Source of the DNA: Morella rubra
Lineage: Eukaryota; Streptophyta; Magnoliopsida; Fagales; Myricaceae
Assembly: GCA_003952965.2 (NCBI GenBank)
Contig: CM025855.1
Coordinates: 8,893,802-8,957,801, forward strand
Direction of reading: 5' to 3'
DNA length: 64,000 bases
Shown: positions 23,036 to 34,596 of the stretch, piece by piece
How the letters are laid out: every line of letters starts with the position of its first letter
Position numbering within the stretch: position 1 is the stretch's first letter
The notes under the pieces: model-generated
The model's input: only the letters and a program-made list of their open reading frames with translations
Database searches by the model: none
What the model was told of the DNA's origin: nothing
Position numbers and translations under genes: made by a program

Positions 23036-24885
23036 TTGATGCTCACTCTTGAAAGATTTAACAATCTTGAGTTAGAATGACAACAACAAGTAACAACTCT
23101 CATGTTGAAGGGCTTTCAATATCTAGATCTCTTTCTTAAAATGGAAGTGATTATACTTATTGGAAAGTAAGGATGAAAATTTATTTTTAATCCATTGACT
23201 TTGATCTTTGGCTTTGTGTTGCAAAGGGACCTCACATTCCTATGAAAGAGGTTGATGTGAGAATTGTACCTAAAATCGTTCGTGAATATATTGATGATGA
23301 TAAGAAGAAAATTTTTTTAAATGCTAGAGCTATGAATATTCTTTATTTTGCTTTAGATATAAATGAATTCAAATGAATATCTACTTATGATAGTCTTAAA
23401 GAAATTTGGCATTCTTTAAAAATCACGCATGAAGGTACAAACCAAGTAAAAGAATCTAAGATAAGCTTGTTAGTTCATAACTATGAATTATTTAAAATGA
23501 AATCGGAAGAAAGCATTAGTGACATATTTACTAGATTTATAAATATTGATCAACTCATGGGATCTCTATGAGCTCATTAAGAAAGGCTCAACAAGAAGAA
23601 GGAAGAGCCATTAGAGTGAGTTCTAGCTATAAGGAAGATGAGCGTGATAGAGGTCACAAAGGATGAGGACGGGGCCGTGGTAGAGGTAGAGGAAGAGGAA
23701 GAAAATGGAATAGAAAGAGAACATTGTATAGATAATCATCATTTTTTCAATAAGGGAGACAAAAGACAATCATCAAGAGGGCATGGAAAAGGAAACAATT
23801 CAAGATCAAATGGAAAAAGCTATGACAAATCCTGAATCCAATGTTTTAATTGTGAAAAATATGGTCATTTTGCATGGAAGTGTAGAAGTGCAAACAATGT
23901 TGAAGAAGAAGCCAATTACGTTGACAAAGAAAAAATGAAGCAGAATTTGTTGTTGGTGTACAAAGAAGAAGAAAATGAAGAGAAGAATTTGTGGTATCTT
24001 GATAACACGGTAAGTAACCATGTGTGGAGATAAAAATAAGTTTGTGGAGATCGACGAATCCGTGAACAGAAAGATTACATTTGGAGACTTGTCCAAAGTT
24101 TCGATCAAGGAAAAATTTACAATTTTGATTCGCATGAAAAATTAGGACCGTCAATTTATTACTAATGTTTATTATGTGCTAAGCATGAAGAGCAATATTT
24201 TGAGCTTAGGACAACTCTTAGAGAAATGCTATAATATTCTAATGAAAAATCGTAGTTTTTCAATAAGTGAGGAAATGGGGAGTTTGATAGCCCAAGTTCC
24301 TAGGACAAAGAAGCCAGATGTTTCTACTCAACATTCAAACCGATATGACAAAATGTTGGAAGACTTGTGTTGAAGATTCGAAATTGCTTTGGCTCTTAAG
24401 ACTTGGACACTTAAATTTTGAAGGACTCCAATTTCTATCCAAGAAGAAGATGGTGAATGACTTGCCTTCAATTGAGCATCCAAATCAACTTTGTGAAGTA
24501 TCTCTTTTGGAAGCAATCAAGAAAAAGCTTTCTAAATGAGGCTAGTACAAGAGCAACAAAGCCATTACAACTTGTTCAATCGGATGTTTGTGGCCCATTC
24601 AATCTATCATCATTTGATAAGAACAAATATTCATTCTAGTTATTGATTATTTTAGCCGAAATACATGAGCTATTTTCTCAAAGAAAAATTGGAAGTATTT
24701 GAAACATTCAAAAATTTCAAAGCACTTGTTGAAAAATAAAATGAAAATGAAATAAAGGCTTTACGATCTGATAGAGTGCGTGAATACACATCAAAGACCT
24801 TAAAAAAATTTCTCAAGAAACTGGAATTCACCATCCTTTAGCGGTTCAAGATCCCCACAACAAAATGGGGTTGCCGATGAAAGAG

Positions 24886-24968
24886 TCGAAGATCACAGCA
24901 GAATGTTGATCGTCGAATCAAAGTAGCCCAAGAGTGATGCTGCCTTCAGATTCACGAGCACAGTTCTT

Positions 24969-25002
<34 letters not shown>

Positions 25003-26011
25003 AGAGAGAGGAACTCTCAACGTAAAAATGTCACTCTACTTTTCAAAAGAAAGCTTTGAGCTATTTCTAATGGCTCTCTCAAAGCTTCAATTGTGCTTGT
25101 GAGTAAGATCCTTAAAGACCTCAAATCTTGGTTCGTAGGATCATCATGAAAAATTATTTTTCATTAACTCCTTTATATTCTGTATTTCGAATTTATAAGC
25201 TTCTACAAATTGTGATCATGTTCATTAACATATCACAATTGACCCCTGAGATAATGAGATTATTTTTGTGAATCCTTTTTGTTAAAAATTATATGCTTAT
25301 TTACCCTTCCACCATAATATATTCCACATGAGCTAATAGGACCGAAATAATATTCGTAATTAAGTCTCTAACTCATATAATTCTTAATTTCTAGTCTATA
25401 CCCAGTTGGACCCCCAAAAAGTTTAAAAATAATTTTCTCAAATAAATATATATTTACTTAATATATATATAAGTAAATAAAAATATTGAAAACATTTTTC
25501 ACAAAAATCCGCTGCGCAACATTTTTATTTGAGTCCAATATTATACAAACTTAATGAATATACTGCCTCATAAGAGATTGGTAGATTCCATATTTAGCAA
25601 TTATACAAATATGCTTACTATGCACAAGACCCAATATTATCTGGAATATTTAATTTGTGAAGATTATCACCAATAGTTGACTGATCAGTCAAAGTATAAG
25701 CACACAATAAGCAAATATGAAAAACTCCCTCAGGTCTAAGGACAACAAGAGCTAATCATGTTGAATACCGTTCTCTACATCAGTGATCATTTCCAGAAGG
25801 TATTAATGTTTGATCCAGTTCAGTGCATGTGCATCGGAGTCCATCATTTTATCTTATAAAGGCATAATGAGTGTAGAACTATTTCTACGTTATCATGTAT
25901 CTTGGCCGGAGTAGATTTATCTTATCGGCTACTCTGTTGATTCATTAATCAACTTTTCTACAATGTTACTCAACAAAATGACATTTTATGTCTTTACTAG
26001 TACCTAAAATA

Positions 26012-26044
<33 letters not shown>

Positions 26045-26117
26045 AGTGATTAATCAAAAATAATAATTATCACACAATTATTTCAAATATTAGTTTTGAG
26101 GGCATACATCAAACAAC
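24886..26117. mobile_element. 1.2-kb insertion in copia integrase, class unknown
   Basis: The integrase frame stops at 24885 and resumes at 26124. The intervening 1232 bp are flanked by AAAGAG on both sides (24880-24885 and 26118-26123), a plausible 6-bp target duplication. The insert has a (GA)n tract near 24970-25000, no coding capacity and a (TA)n(CA)n tract near its right end. Its ends (TCGAAG...CAACAAC) are not a TG...CA pair, so a simple solo LTR does not fit exactly. An inner TG...CA pair (24905-26108) exists, but without a matching target duplication. Confidence 0.55.
26010..26044. repeat. (TA)n(CA)n compound microsatellite
   Basis: Alternating TA units pass directly into alternating CA units, inside the insertion that splits the copia integrase. 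Confidence 0.9.
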
Positions 26118-26610
26118 AAAGAGAAAAAAGCGAACCATTCTCAACTTCACCTGAAGTATGTTGAAAAACAAATGTTTTTCAAAAGAATTTTTGGCGGAAG
26201 TGGTTGCTTGTGCGGTGTACTTGTTAAATCAATGTTCCACAAAAAGTGTACAAAGCAAAACTCCTGAAAAAGAATGAAGCAGAATAAAGCCAAGTATTTA
26301 TCACTTGCATATTTTTTGAAGAATTGCTTATGCACATGTACCGGATGAAAGAAGATCCAAGCTAGATGACAAAAGCACACAATTAGTCTTCATCGTCTAT
26401 GATTCAAGATCCAAAGGCTACAAGTTATACAATCCAATCGACAAGACCAATGTTAGTCAAGATGTTGAGTTTGGTGAAGCAAGTACGTGGGATTGGAATT
26501 CTTCAAAAGAAGATAATCATTTTCTTCATTTCTTTAAAGATGAGCACAAAAATGAATATTTGGAGCAATCTACGCATTCTCCTGTTTCAACATCACCATC
26601 AAATTTCAAA

Positions 26611-27290
26611 GTTCATCTACTCCATCATAATGGGAAGAAAGTTCAAGTGAAGTACCATAAGACAAGAGAAGCCTTAAAGATATCTATGAAGCCACGAAGG
26701 AGTTAACAGAAAGATTACATAATCTAACTCTTTTTTGTCTCTTTGCCGATAGTGAGCCTATTTGAAGAGCACAATGCTATAGATGAAGAAATCAAAGCCA
26801 TGGAGAAGAATGAAACAGCTTTACACTTTCAAAAGGGCAAAAACTAATTGGAGTCAAATGAGTGTACAATCAAAGAAGAATTTGGGTGGCATACAAGGCA
26901 AGACTAGTAGCCAAAGGATATCAAATTTGACAGGTAACCCGTTGTTCATCTACTCCATCATAATGGGAAGAAAGTTCAAGTGAAGTACCATAAGACAAGA
27001 GAAGCCTTAAAGATATCTATGAAGCCACGAAGGAAGTTAACAGAAAGATTACATAATCTAACTCTTTTTTGTCTCTTTGCCGATAGTGAGCCTATGAACA
27101 TTGAAGAGGCGGCACAAGATGGAAGGTGGAGAAATGCTATAGATGAAGAAATCAAAGCCATGGAGAAGAATGAAACATAAGAGCTTCCTACACTTTCAAA
27201 AGGGCAAAAACTAATTGGAGTCAAATGAGTGTACAATGCAAAGAAGAATTTGGGTGGCAATGTGGAGAGATACAAGGCAAGACTAGTAGC
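26611..27290 (+). repeat. Direct duplication of about 333 bp inside copia pol
   Basis: The segment starting at 26611 ('gttcatctactccatcataa') is repeated from 26944 onward with the same order of words. The first copy carries several short deletions relative to the second (for example around 26750-26790 and 26880-26910). The duplicated region covers the linker between integrase and reverse transcriptase. Confidence 0.85.
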
Positions 27291-28430
27291 CAAAGGATAT
27301 AAGCCAAAGGCTTGGAATTGACTATATTGAGGTATTTGCACCCGTTGCTCGCCTGGAAACTATTTGATTGATTATTTCTTCAATGGCTCAAAATAGTTTA
27401 AAGATCCATCAAAAGGATGCCAAGTCTGCTTTCTTGAAAGGTTTTCTTGAAAATGAAGTCTATGTAAAACAACCTTTGGGTTATATTCTGAAGGAGAACG
27501 AAGAAAGAGTTTTGAAATTGAATAAAGCCTTGTATGGCTTAAGGCAAGCGTCGAGGGCGTGGAATAGTAGAATTGACAAGTACTTCAAAGATAACAAATT
27601 TTTGAAATGCCCCTACGAACATGCTCTTTATGCAAAGGTGAATCAATATGAAGATATATTTATCGTATGTTTGTATATGGATGACTTGATCTTTATAGGA
27701 ATTAATGCTACTATGTTTGAAGAATTCAAGAAAGTATTGACTTGAGAATTTGAGATGACGGATATTGGTCTTATGTGCTATTACCTTGGCATCGAAGTAA
27801 AGCAAATAGAGGATGACATTTTCATTTCTCATGAATGTTATGCTAAAGACATTCTTAAGAAGTTCAAAATGAATGTTTGCAAGCTGGTAAGTACACCTGT
27901 AGAATGTGGCATCAAATTGTAGAGGCATGAAGATGGGGAAAAAGTAGATTCAACATTTTTTAAAAGCCTTGTTGGAAGTTTAAGATATTTAACTTATAGA
28001 AGGCCGGATATTCTTTTTGGGGTTGGACTTGTTTGTCAATACAAGGAAGTCCTTCTCCCACTTGAAGGCAGCTAAAATAATTCTTCCATACATCAAAGGT
28101 GCACTTGAGTATAGATTGCTTTATTCATTTTCAAATGATTTTAAGCTTTTGTGCTATTGTGATTGTGATTGAGCTAGAGATGTTGATGAAAAAAAAAACA
28201 CAATAGGTTTGTTTTCTTCGTGGGAAATACGGTTTTACTTGGTCCTCAAATAAGCAACCCCTAGTTACACTATCCACTTGTGAAGGGGAGTATGTTGCTA
28301 TGTCAAGTTGTATTTGTCAAGCAATTTGGTTAAGGTCATTGTTGAAGGAGCTTTATGTTTCGGAAAATGATCCAATAGATATTTTTGTGGATAACAAATT
28401 AGTGATAGTTTATTTCTAGTAAATTAGTTG

Positions 28431-29098
28431 ATGGGGAGGTTGTCTTTTGGTATTCTCATAGGTTACAAAGTTGAAGGGTTAGAGACCTAGATATTCTCAT
28501 CATGTAGGAGTTAAATAAGATTAACTATGATGAGTTATGTGAGATTTATTTGGGTGTTACATTTTAGAAATTGCAAAGTCTCATTGTGAACTATAAAGAT
28601 TCAGATAACCTTTGTGTTATGTCGTCTTAAGTAAGTGGAAAAAAACTTTGGTTGAAGTATTTACTTTCTCTCCACTTAGCTTCATAGACAAAGTATTGAG
28701 TATAGCCGAATCCAACATTTTCTTGTTTTTGGTTTTTTGAGGGATTTCTGGATAAAACATCAGCTTAGATTGCCACATTACTCTAACTCATGATGCCGAA
28801 ACTTTCATAAAGTTTCAGGTTCATTAGCCAAAAATCTACGACAGTTTGCTGCTTGGAGACTTCATTTTTTGTTTCTCTAAAGCATCCTCGACAACTGATT
28901 GTATATGTTAATAGGTAGGGAGTATAACTACGCCATCAAAATGACCTTCATGTATGCTTACTCACGGTACTATAGCTACAAGCAACACTAAACTACAAAA
29001 GTTAATCTGGTATATATATTGGATGCAGAAGAAGTTACAGTCCAACTATTAGATAGTGATGATACATTAATGGAGTTCTTTCCTAACATGGTCATAAA
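28431..29098. other. Intergenic DNA and probable PLATZ 3' untranslated region
   Basis: No gene between the end of the copia RNase H and the PLATZ stop codon. The AT-rich part just left of 29099 probably includes the PLATZ 3' UTR. No LTR matching 21740-23021 is seen here. Confidence 0.45.
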
Positions 29099-31678
29099 CT
29101 AAAACATTGGGGCCCTTAAAGGGGCTCCTTTCCTCCTAAGTTTCCTCCTTTTCGGTATCCCTAATGCAAGGTATTCTCTGCGTCCAAGTGTAACGTTGTC
29201 CAAGTGATCTTCAGCTTTCTCGTTTGTCTGAATGTCGTACACGGCTAAAACCTGCAACAAGTAAGATAAAGATGAACAAAGTTGCATACATACAAATTTA
29301 ATGTCTAAGGAGGGTCGAAACCATTGCTATCCAGTCATAAATAGGAATGAGAAAGACAAAAAAAAACTGACCTTGCATGCTATACTGCAATAGAGCGAGT
29401 TAACTTGCATACTCCTATCACAGATGATACACCTACACTCCCTTGTGTTGCTCTGCTGCTGCTGCTGTTGATGAGGTCTTTGTTTCAAGAACACCACTTT
29501 GGCTTTATTCGTATGATATGTCTATGAAAAAGAAGTTGCACATAATCAGTGATGCTATATCTAGTCTTTGCTGCATGCAGTGGATATGTTGTAAAATTTG
29601 GTAATCACATAGTAAGATCCAATGCGAACAAAAAAAAGACACTCGATCGTAGTTATGGCTCAATCTAGACATTTTGTAGTGGAAAGAAATTCTTATAGTC
29701 ATGTCTAGAAGAGTAGGCTACACGCTAGTCGCCTCCTACTTTTTTTTTCACTTATAAAAAAAAAATAAGTAGTTCAAAAAATATACTAATCCATGTACTC
29801 GTGTTGGAGCACAATGCCCATGGCCAAGACGAAAGTCATGCAGACTTCTAGGTCATTCCACTGCACTAAATATTATTTGACTGCATTAACTCTTTGCCCT
29901 TAGCAGGAAGCTCTTTAACGTATCAGGAGCAAGTATTATTTAAGATGGTGGGTAATGGCTAGTGGCTAGGACATTATGTTACATTAAATATTCCGAATTG
30001 AGTTCTGGATAACTGATAGGAGGTGGGTCTTGCTGTCTCCACGAAATTTTTGGATAACATCATGCTATGTTTTGCATAGCCACTCATAAAGAGATCGGTG
30101 AGCCGTGTCGTCACATGGTGTGGAAAACCTCTGCCCTTATTTTAAAAGAACAGAAAATGGAAAGGCCAGAAAGCTCTCTCTGTTTTTGAGGAGCAGCAAC
30201 TCCAAGGAAACAGAGGGGTAGCATCAATAGCAATTACTGCTTTGAATAATTCAATTTTGAGCAGCAAAATATGACTGACATGAAGAATCGAAGATCATCA
30301 GTATTTAGTCAAATGTGGATACTTAAACATACCAGACAATACCTTTATTAGTGTATGAACGAATTTAATCACATTTAACCCTCAAAAAATGTTCATTCTC
30401 TAGTAAGATCATTCGGTTAAAATATGCAGCCCATGATTGTTAAGTGGCACAATATCGACAATTGATCAATAGGGCTAATATTGATAATTTAGGGACTAAG
30501 TGTGATGAAATTTGTAGTTCATACGGAAAAATGACATTTTAGTTATAGTTTTAGAGATTATAAGTGAAAATTTTCAAATAATTAACAACGTTTATACATT
30601 TACATGGCTTTACTCTGTGCAACAGATCATAAGCACCATATATATTTATGTTTCTCTCGAAATAATCATGGATATCTGCCTGAGATGTCACCTAATTTTG
30701 TATGTACGGGTATTGACAGGTCTAGCTAGGTGCTACTGAATTGGGTCCTATATATGGGGTCGAGTTTGACTAATCTCTCCTCCCAGATTGATGAAAAATG
30801 GAAAACGCAAAAATGAAGGCGGCATGAGCCCTTCCTGCTAGGTAATTTTCGTCTTCATTGATAACTAATCTTACATTAATTATGCCCAAGTCAAAAGAGA
30901 AAATTAGCAACCATGGTGGATTAGATCAACTATAATATCTAATATTTTCCTTCCAAAGCATTCTCAAATTATTAATTCAGTGGCTGCATGCATGCATGTT
31001 TATAATAATATGCTTACCAAGAATCTGATCAGAGCAATGAGGTACTTGTGTCATTTAGAGACTGGTTTACAAACCTGTATGCCAGAACAGTTGAAGAGCT
31101 TGCGCAAGTCTTGCCTATTGATAACCTCACTGTATATGTATCTCCGAATCTGCAAGAGCATAAACCCACCCATCAATCACATTAGAAATCTTTCCCTTCA
31201 TAATGTGAAAAATTAGAACTAGGAAACGAAATAGAGAGACGGGCCGGAGACCTTAACAGGCTTGTGACGCCCGTGAGCAGGAAGACAATTTGAACACAAA
31301 GACTGTCGACATTCTGTGCAGAAGTGGTCCAAATCGTTCTTCTTCTTACTTGAGTGCGTCACGCAAGTGCTAAAGAAGCTGGTGTTCTTCATAACAGTTA
31401 GCCATGGTGGTACGCCCATAGAACTCTTCTGCAAGGACATTTACATGCCAGGATGAATAATTATATTCTTCTCAGCTTAATTTCCGTTTGCATTCTTCGC
31501 AGAAAAAAGAAGAGGTACAAGTTAAACAGATCTTCACATAAAATTAATAACTAATATGCGCCAAGTAACCAAAAACTTATTATGAATTGATAAAAGCTGA
31601 ATCAAAAGAGCTGGACACGAATAGTTTTACCTCATTTTGCGATGGATGAAGTCGCTTGATGAGTACGGTCTCTTTCAT
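29099..31678 (-). CDS. PLATZ: PLATZ family zinc-dependent DNA-binding protein (5 exons, complete)
   Basis: Coding exons (minus strand) 31678-31631, 31428-31252, 31149-31075, 29521-29372 and 29251-29099 are joined by GT-AG introns of 202, 102, 1553 and 120 bp, all phase 0, giving 200 residues. The family signature is complete. PPWL precedes C38-x2-H41-x11-C53-x2-C56-x4-C61-x2-C64-x3-H68-x2-H71. IRRYIYSEVINRQDLRKLF follows at 76-94, and the second cluster is C131-x2-C134-x10-C145-x3-C149. PLATZ proteins bind A/T-rich DNA in a zinc-dependent way and mostly repress or modulate transcription in the nucleus. The basic stretch PKRRKLRRK (183-191) could serve as a nuclear signal. Six consecutive Gln (118-123), mostly CAG codons, lie between the two clusters. 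The start was chosen because the first exon is short and in phase and a TATA box lies about 50 bp upstream. A later in-frame Met (KSSMG) is less likely. Confidence 0.95.
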
Positions 31679-31726
31679 GGTTTTTCAACCGAAAGGTGAC
31701 TTGACGTCTCCTCGAAACAAATGAAG

Positions 31727-31738
31727 ATATATATATAG
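31727..31738 (-). promoter_or_regulatory. TATA box of PLATZ gene
   Basis: The minus strand reads CTATATATATAT about 50 bp upstream of the PLATZ start codon. With usual spacing, transcription would begin near 31700, leaving a short leader of about 20 nt. The motif position is seen directly. The start site is inferred. Confidence 0.6.
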
Positions 31739-31739
31739 G

Positions 31740-33780
31740 TGCCGGTCTAGCTTAGGTAAAGTTCTTAACAAAGTAAAATCTTTGTACGTCGCTTTTAGAT
31801 ATTCAGCAGGACTCTTATTTCTTTTCGTTTCTTTTTCTCTTATCCGCCGTTAACTTGTACTTATGGGTAATTTAGAGTACATGTGATCGCGAAGGTCATA
31901 TTCGGTTTGTAAAAAAAGACTAAATTTGGCAGTCACATGAATATTTAGGTAGATTAGAGTTTTATAAATTAGTGTTTCTAGCATCTAGGGCGTTGGTGTT
32001 GGAGTTTCTGTTGAATTTTTTAAAAATTTGGCTGTTCGGCTGAGTTTTTCTTCTCAGCCGACTCTGCCTTTGATACGTCATCGTTAATTAGTGCCACAGT
32101 CGACAGAATCACCTTAATCGAAATGGGTTAGACCTGTGTGTTACCAACTTTCTCTCGTAGCGTTTGTGGTGCGCCATACCACCCGATGCAAATGAAGCGT
32201 ACTGAAGTAGGCAAATAGAGTCCTTAATTTTAAGGTTGATCAAGCAAATCGAAGGCAGTATTTCTTTGTTTACAACTTTAATTATGATTTGGATATATAT
32301 ATATTACGCGCGTATGGTAGCTTTTGGATTTTCTGATGAAAATCCCAAGTTTATAGCTCCCAATCGTACTCCCATCCTGGTTGCATTTTGAAAAAAGGAC
32401 TGCTGTCATTTACTCTCACCCAAATAACATCAGCACTCCACCAAAAAGCACTCTCCTTTATTCCTTCACTAAATTCCAACAGTCTTTTTTCTGCATACTG
32501 TTGGGTAGTTAATTCAGACTCTGAATTTTGCAACTAACTCACCCATTCACGTCTAGGTTAGAATACCCTATTATCAATTTTTCTTTAAGTCTGAGTTCAA
32601 AGCATCAAAATTTTAAAGCCATTTATATAACATATATATTTTGGCTTTCTATCATGCATAAACAAGCTGCATGAAACTCTAATATATTAACTGTTATCAA
32701 CTATTTGTATACCTAGATGTTCCTTCCCATTTTGATCACGTCTATGTGGTTATTATATGCTTTCTTTATTGTCAAGGAAGATCAGTAGAAATTTACTCGT
32801 GCCATGGCTCAAACATTAGTATATATATTTCAATTCGCTGTGAAACAATTTTCTGGAATTATTAATGTACGTTAACTTTTGTCTTTGGTTCTGGCCAGGT
32901 TCGTCAATCTCTCGAGTGAGCAGGGTTCAATGCCAAAAAGTTTGCAAACCTGCTGGTTGGATGGCATGGATGCACCCACAAACATTTATATATGTTTTTA
33001 GGGTTGATGGAATTTCTGATGGGAGTTTGTTGTAAAATTTTGCTCTCATAAATATGCGTCCAGCGCTCTTGCGTGATATGTGCGTACTATGCCTGAATTC
33101 ATCATTTAAGAGCACTACTAAAAGAAGCATTAATTTGAGGAAGCTAGCGGTGAAGGAAATATTTGCAGAAGTGGAGAGGGTAGGAACTTTATGACTTCGT
33201 GGGCAGACGACCATATGGGAGTAAATATATTTCCTCCTCTCCTTGCTGCATGACGATAGGTTAAACGTGTACGTGTGGGATATAGGGTGCTTGCAGAATA
33301 ATTATAAGAGGTGGGTGCATTTAGAACTCTCATTCTCAAGGAAAATCACCATGTCTTAATAGATAAGATTGGCTTTATCAAGCCTCGTGTTAAAAGCTCC
33401 TCTGACAGGCAGTTCGAGACAGTTTGCGCAATTCCAGGCTTAATTAAGAGCAGCAGTAGTAGTACTGTGTAAGTCGAATTGGGGCCGGGAAGAATAGTAC
33501 TTAGCATTTGATGAGATGAACAGTGATATTTCAACCAAACTAAGCCACTTGGACCATTGGTTACCAACTCCAATATGTTGCTGCAGCCCAAAAGCCAAAT
33601 GTCGTTTCAGTGAAATTCTCTTAACATACCTTTACTGAAATTCAACTAAAGGTCAATTTTTTTTTAATCATTCAACTAAAGGTCATGCATATATAGCAAT
33701 TCAACCTAAAAAAAAAAAAAAAAAGAAAGAAGTGTAAGCCACAGCCCACGGGTCTTTCTTTACTAATTTGCTCATTAAGT
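31740..33780. other. Intergenic region upstream of PLATZ, no gene recognised
   Basis: About 2 kb of ordinary AT-rich DNA. Open frames on the minus strand (32533-32351, 33339-33130, 33591-33346) have no recognisable motif, and neither strand shows a convincing exon chain. A CTGCTTAATT-like inverted pair and several TATATA words occur but support no call. Confidence 0.5.
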
Positions 33781-33850
33781 CCAGTGGTGGAGCCAAGATA
33801 CAATTTGAAGGAGGGCGAACTCTTAAGGTGAAATGACAAAAAAAAAAAAA
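33780..33850. mobile_element. One-ended fragment of hAT-type MITE
   Basis: 'ccagtggtggagccaag' followed by 'caatttgaaggagggcgaac' is homologous to the left end of the MITE at 37595-37732. The right terminus was not found within several hundred bases, so it is probably truncated. Confidence 0.45.
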
Positions 33851-34034
33851 TTCCTACATAATGTAAAAAGTGTCTTAGAATTAAAATATTAAAAATTAAG
33901 GACTAAAAACATTAAAAATATTAAATTACAAGTACTGTACTATTTGCTGAGACTGAGAGGTGGCAATTGGATCCGAAATTGACAAACAAGAATTTGCCTC
34001 GAAGTCGCTGAAAGTTCAATGGTCATTTATGTTA

Positions 34035-34582
34035 GGGAAATTGGCATTTTAGTCCCTGAGTTTTGGGCGCTTTTGTAATTTAGTCCTTCACTTTCAACTT
34101 TAAAAAATTTAGTCCTTGAGTATTCCTTTTTTTACAAAAACACCCTTCCGTCACTCCTCCGTCCAACTAATTAATGGTGCTCTCTGCCACGTCAGCAACG
34201 ATGACACGTGGCATCACTTAGCGCCAGATCAGAGGGACAACAGACCATACCAGCAAACCAACAAACCATACTAGTAGACCAGCAAACCATACTAGCAGAC
34301 ATGCAGATCAGACCAGTAGACCAAAAGACCAGTAGACCATACTAGCAGACCAGACCAGACTAGTAAAACGGTGAGTTTTGATTATTTTGGGTGACATGGC
34401 TACTGACGTGTTAAGAAGATGACGTGGCAGAGAGCACTGTTAATTATTTGGACGGAGGAGTGACAGAAGGGTGTTTTTGTAAAAAAATGAATACTTAAGG
34501 ACTAAATTTTTGAAAGTTGAAAGTGAAAGACTAAATTACAAAAGCGCCCAAAACTTAGGGACTAAAATTATAATTTCTCTTT
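34035..34582. mobile_element. Mutator-type MITE with perfect 9-bp target duplication
   Basis: Arms of about 165 bp (34035-34200 and 34415-34582) are inverted repeats with only scattered mismatches. The identical 9-mer TTTATGTTA flanks both sides (34026-34034 and 34583-34591), which is the Mutator hallmark. The centre (about 34235-34370) is an irregular tandem array of an 18-20-bp word, 'agaccatactagcagacc'. It has no coding capacity. Confidence 0.92.
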
Positions 34583-34596
34583 TTTATGTTATTTCA

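Larger units (their letters stand above)
23076..28430 (+). pseudogene. Copia gag-pol remnant (full domain order, broken)
   Basis: Domain order is gag from the ATG at 23076 (SDYTYWKVRMKIYF, THEGTNQVKESKISLL, then an RGRGRGRGRGRK-like tract near 23665); zinc knuckle CFNCEKYGHFAWKC near 23840-23885; protease region WYLDNTVSNH near 23993; pre-integrase LRLGHLNFEGLQ near 24392; integrase from about 24545 (LVQSDVCGPF, ALRSDRVREY) to 24885 and again from 26124 (RTILN..., YLLNQCSTKSV); reverse transcriptase about 27230-27900 (QKDAKSAFLKGFL, YGLRQASRAWN, CLYMDDLIFIG replacing the usual YVDD with YMDD, YYLGIEVKQ); RNase H about 27990-28420 (SLRYLTYRRPDI, STCEGEYVA, FVDNKL). In-frame stops and frameshifts are present in most domains. 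A 1.2-kb insertion and a 333-bp duplication add to the damage. The PBS and gag type place it close to the Sirevirus-like elements in this window. Confidence 0.85.

Noticed and set aside
24905..26108. Inner TG...CA pair suggesting a solo LTR
   Set aside because: The flanking bases do not form a target duplication there, while AAAGAG fits slightly further out; left as an insertion of unknown class.
32351..33591. Several minus-strand frames of 60-95 codons between PLATZ and the MITE
   Set aside because: No domain, no coherent exon chain and no codon bias; treated as chance frames.
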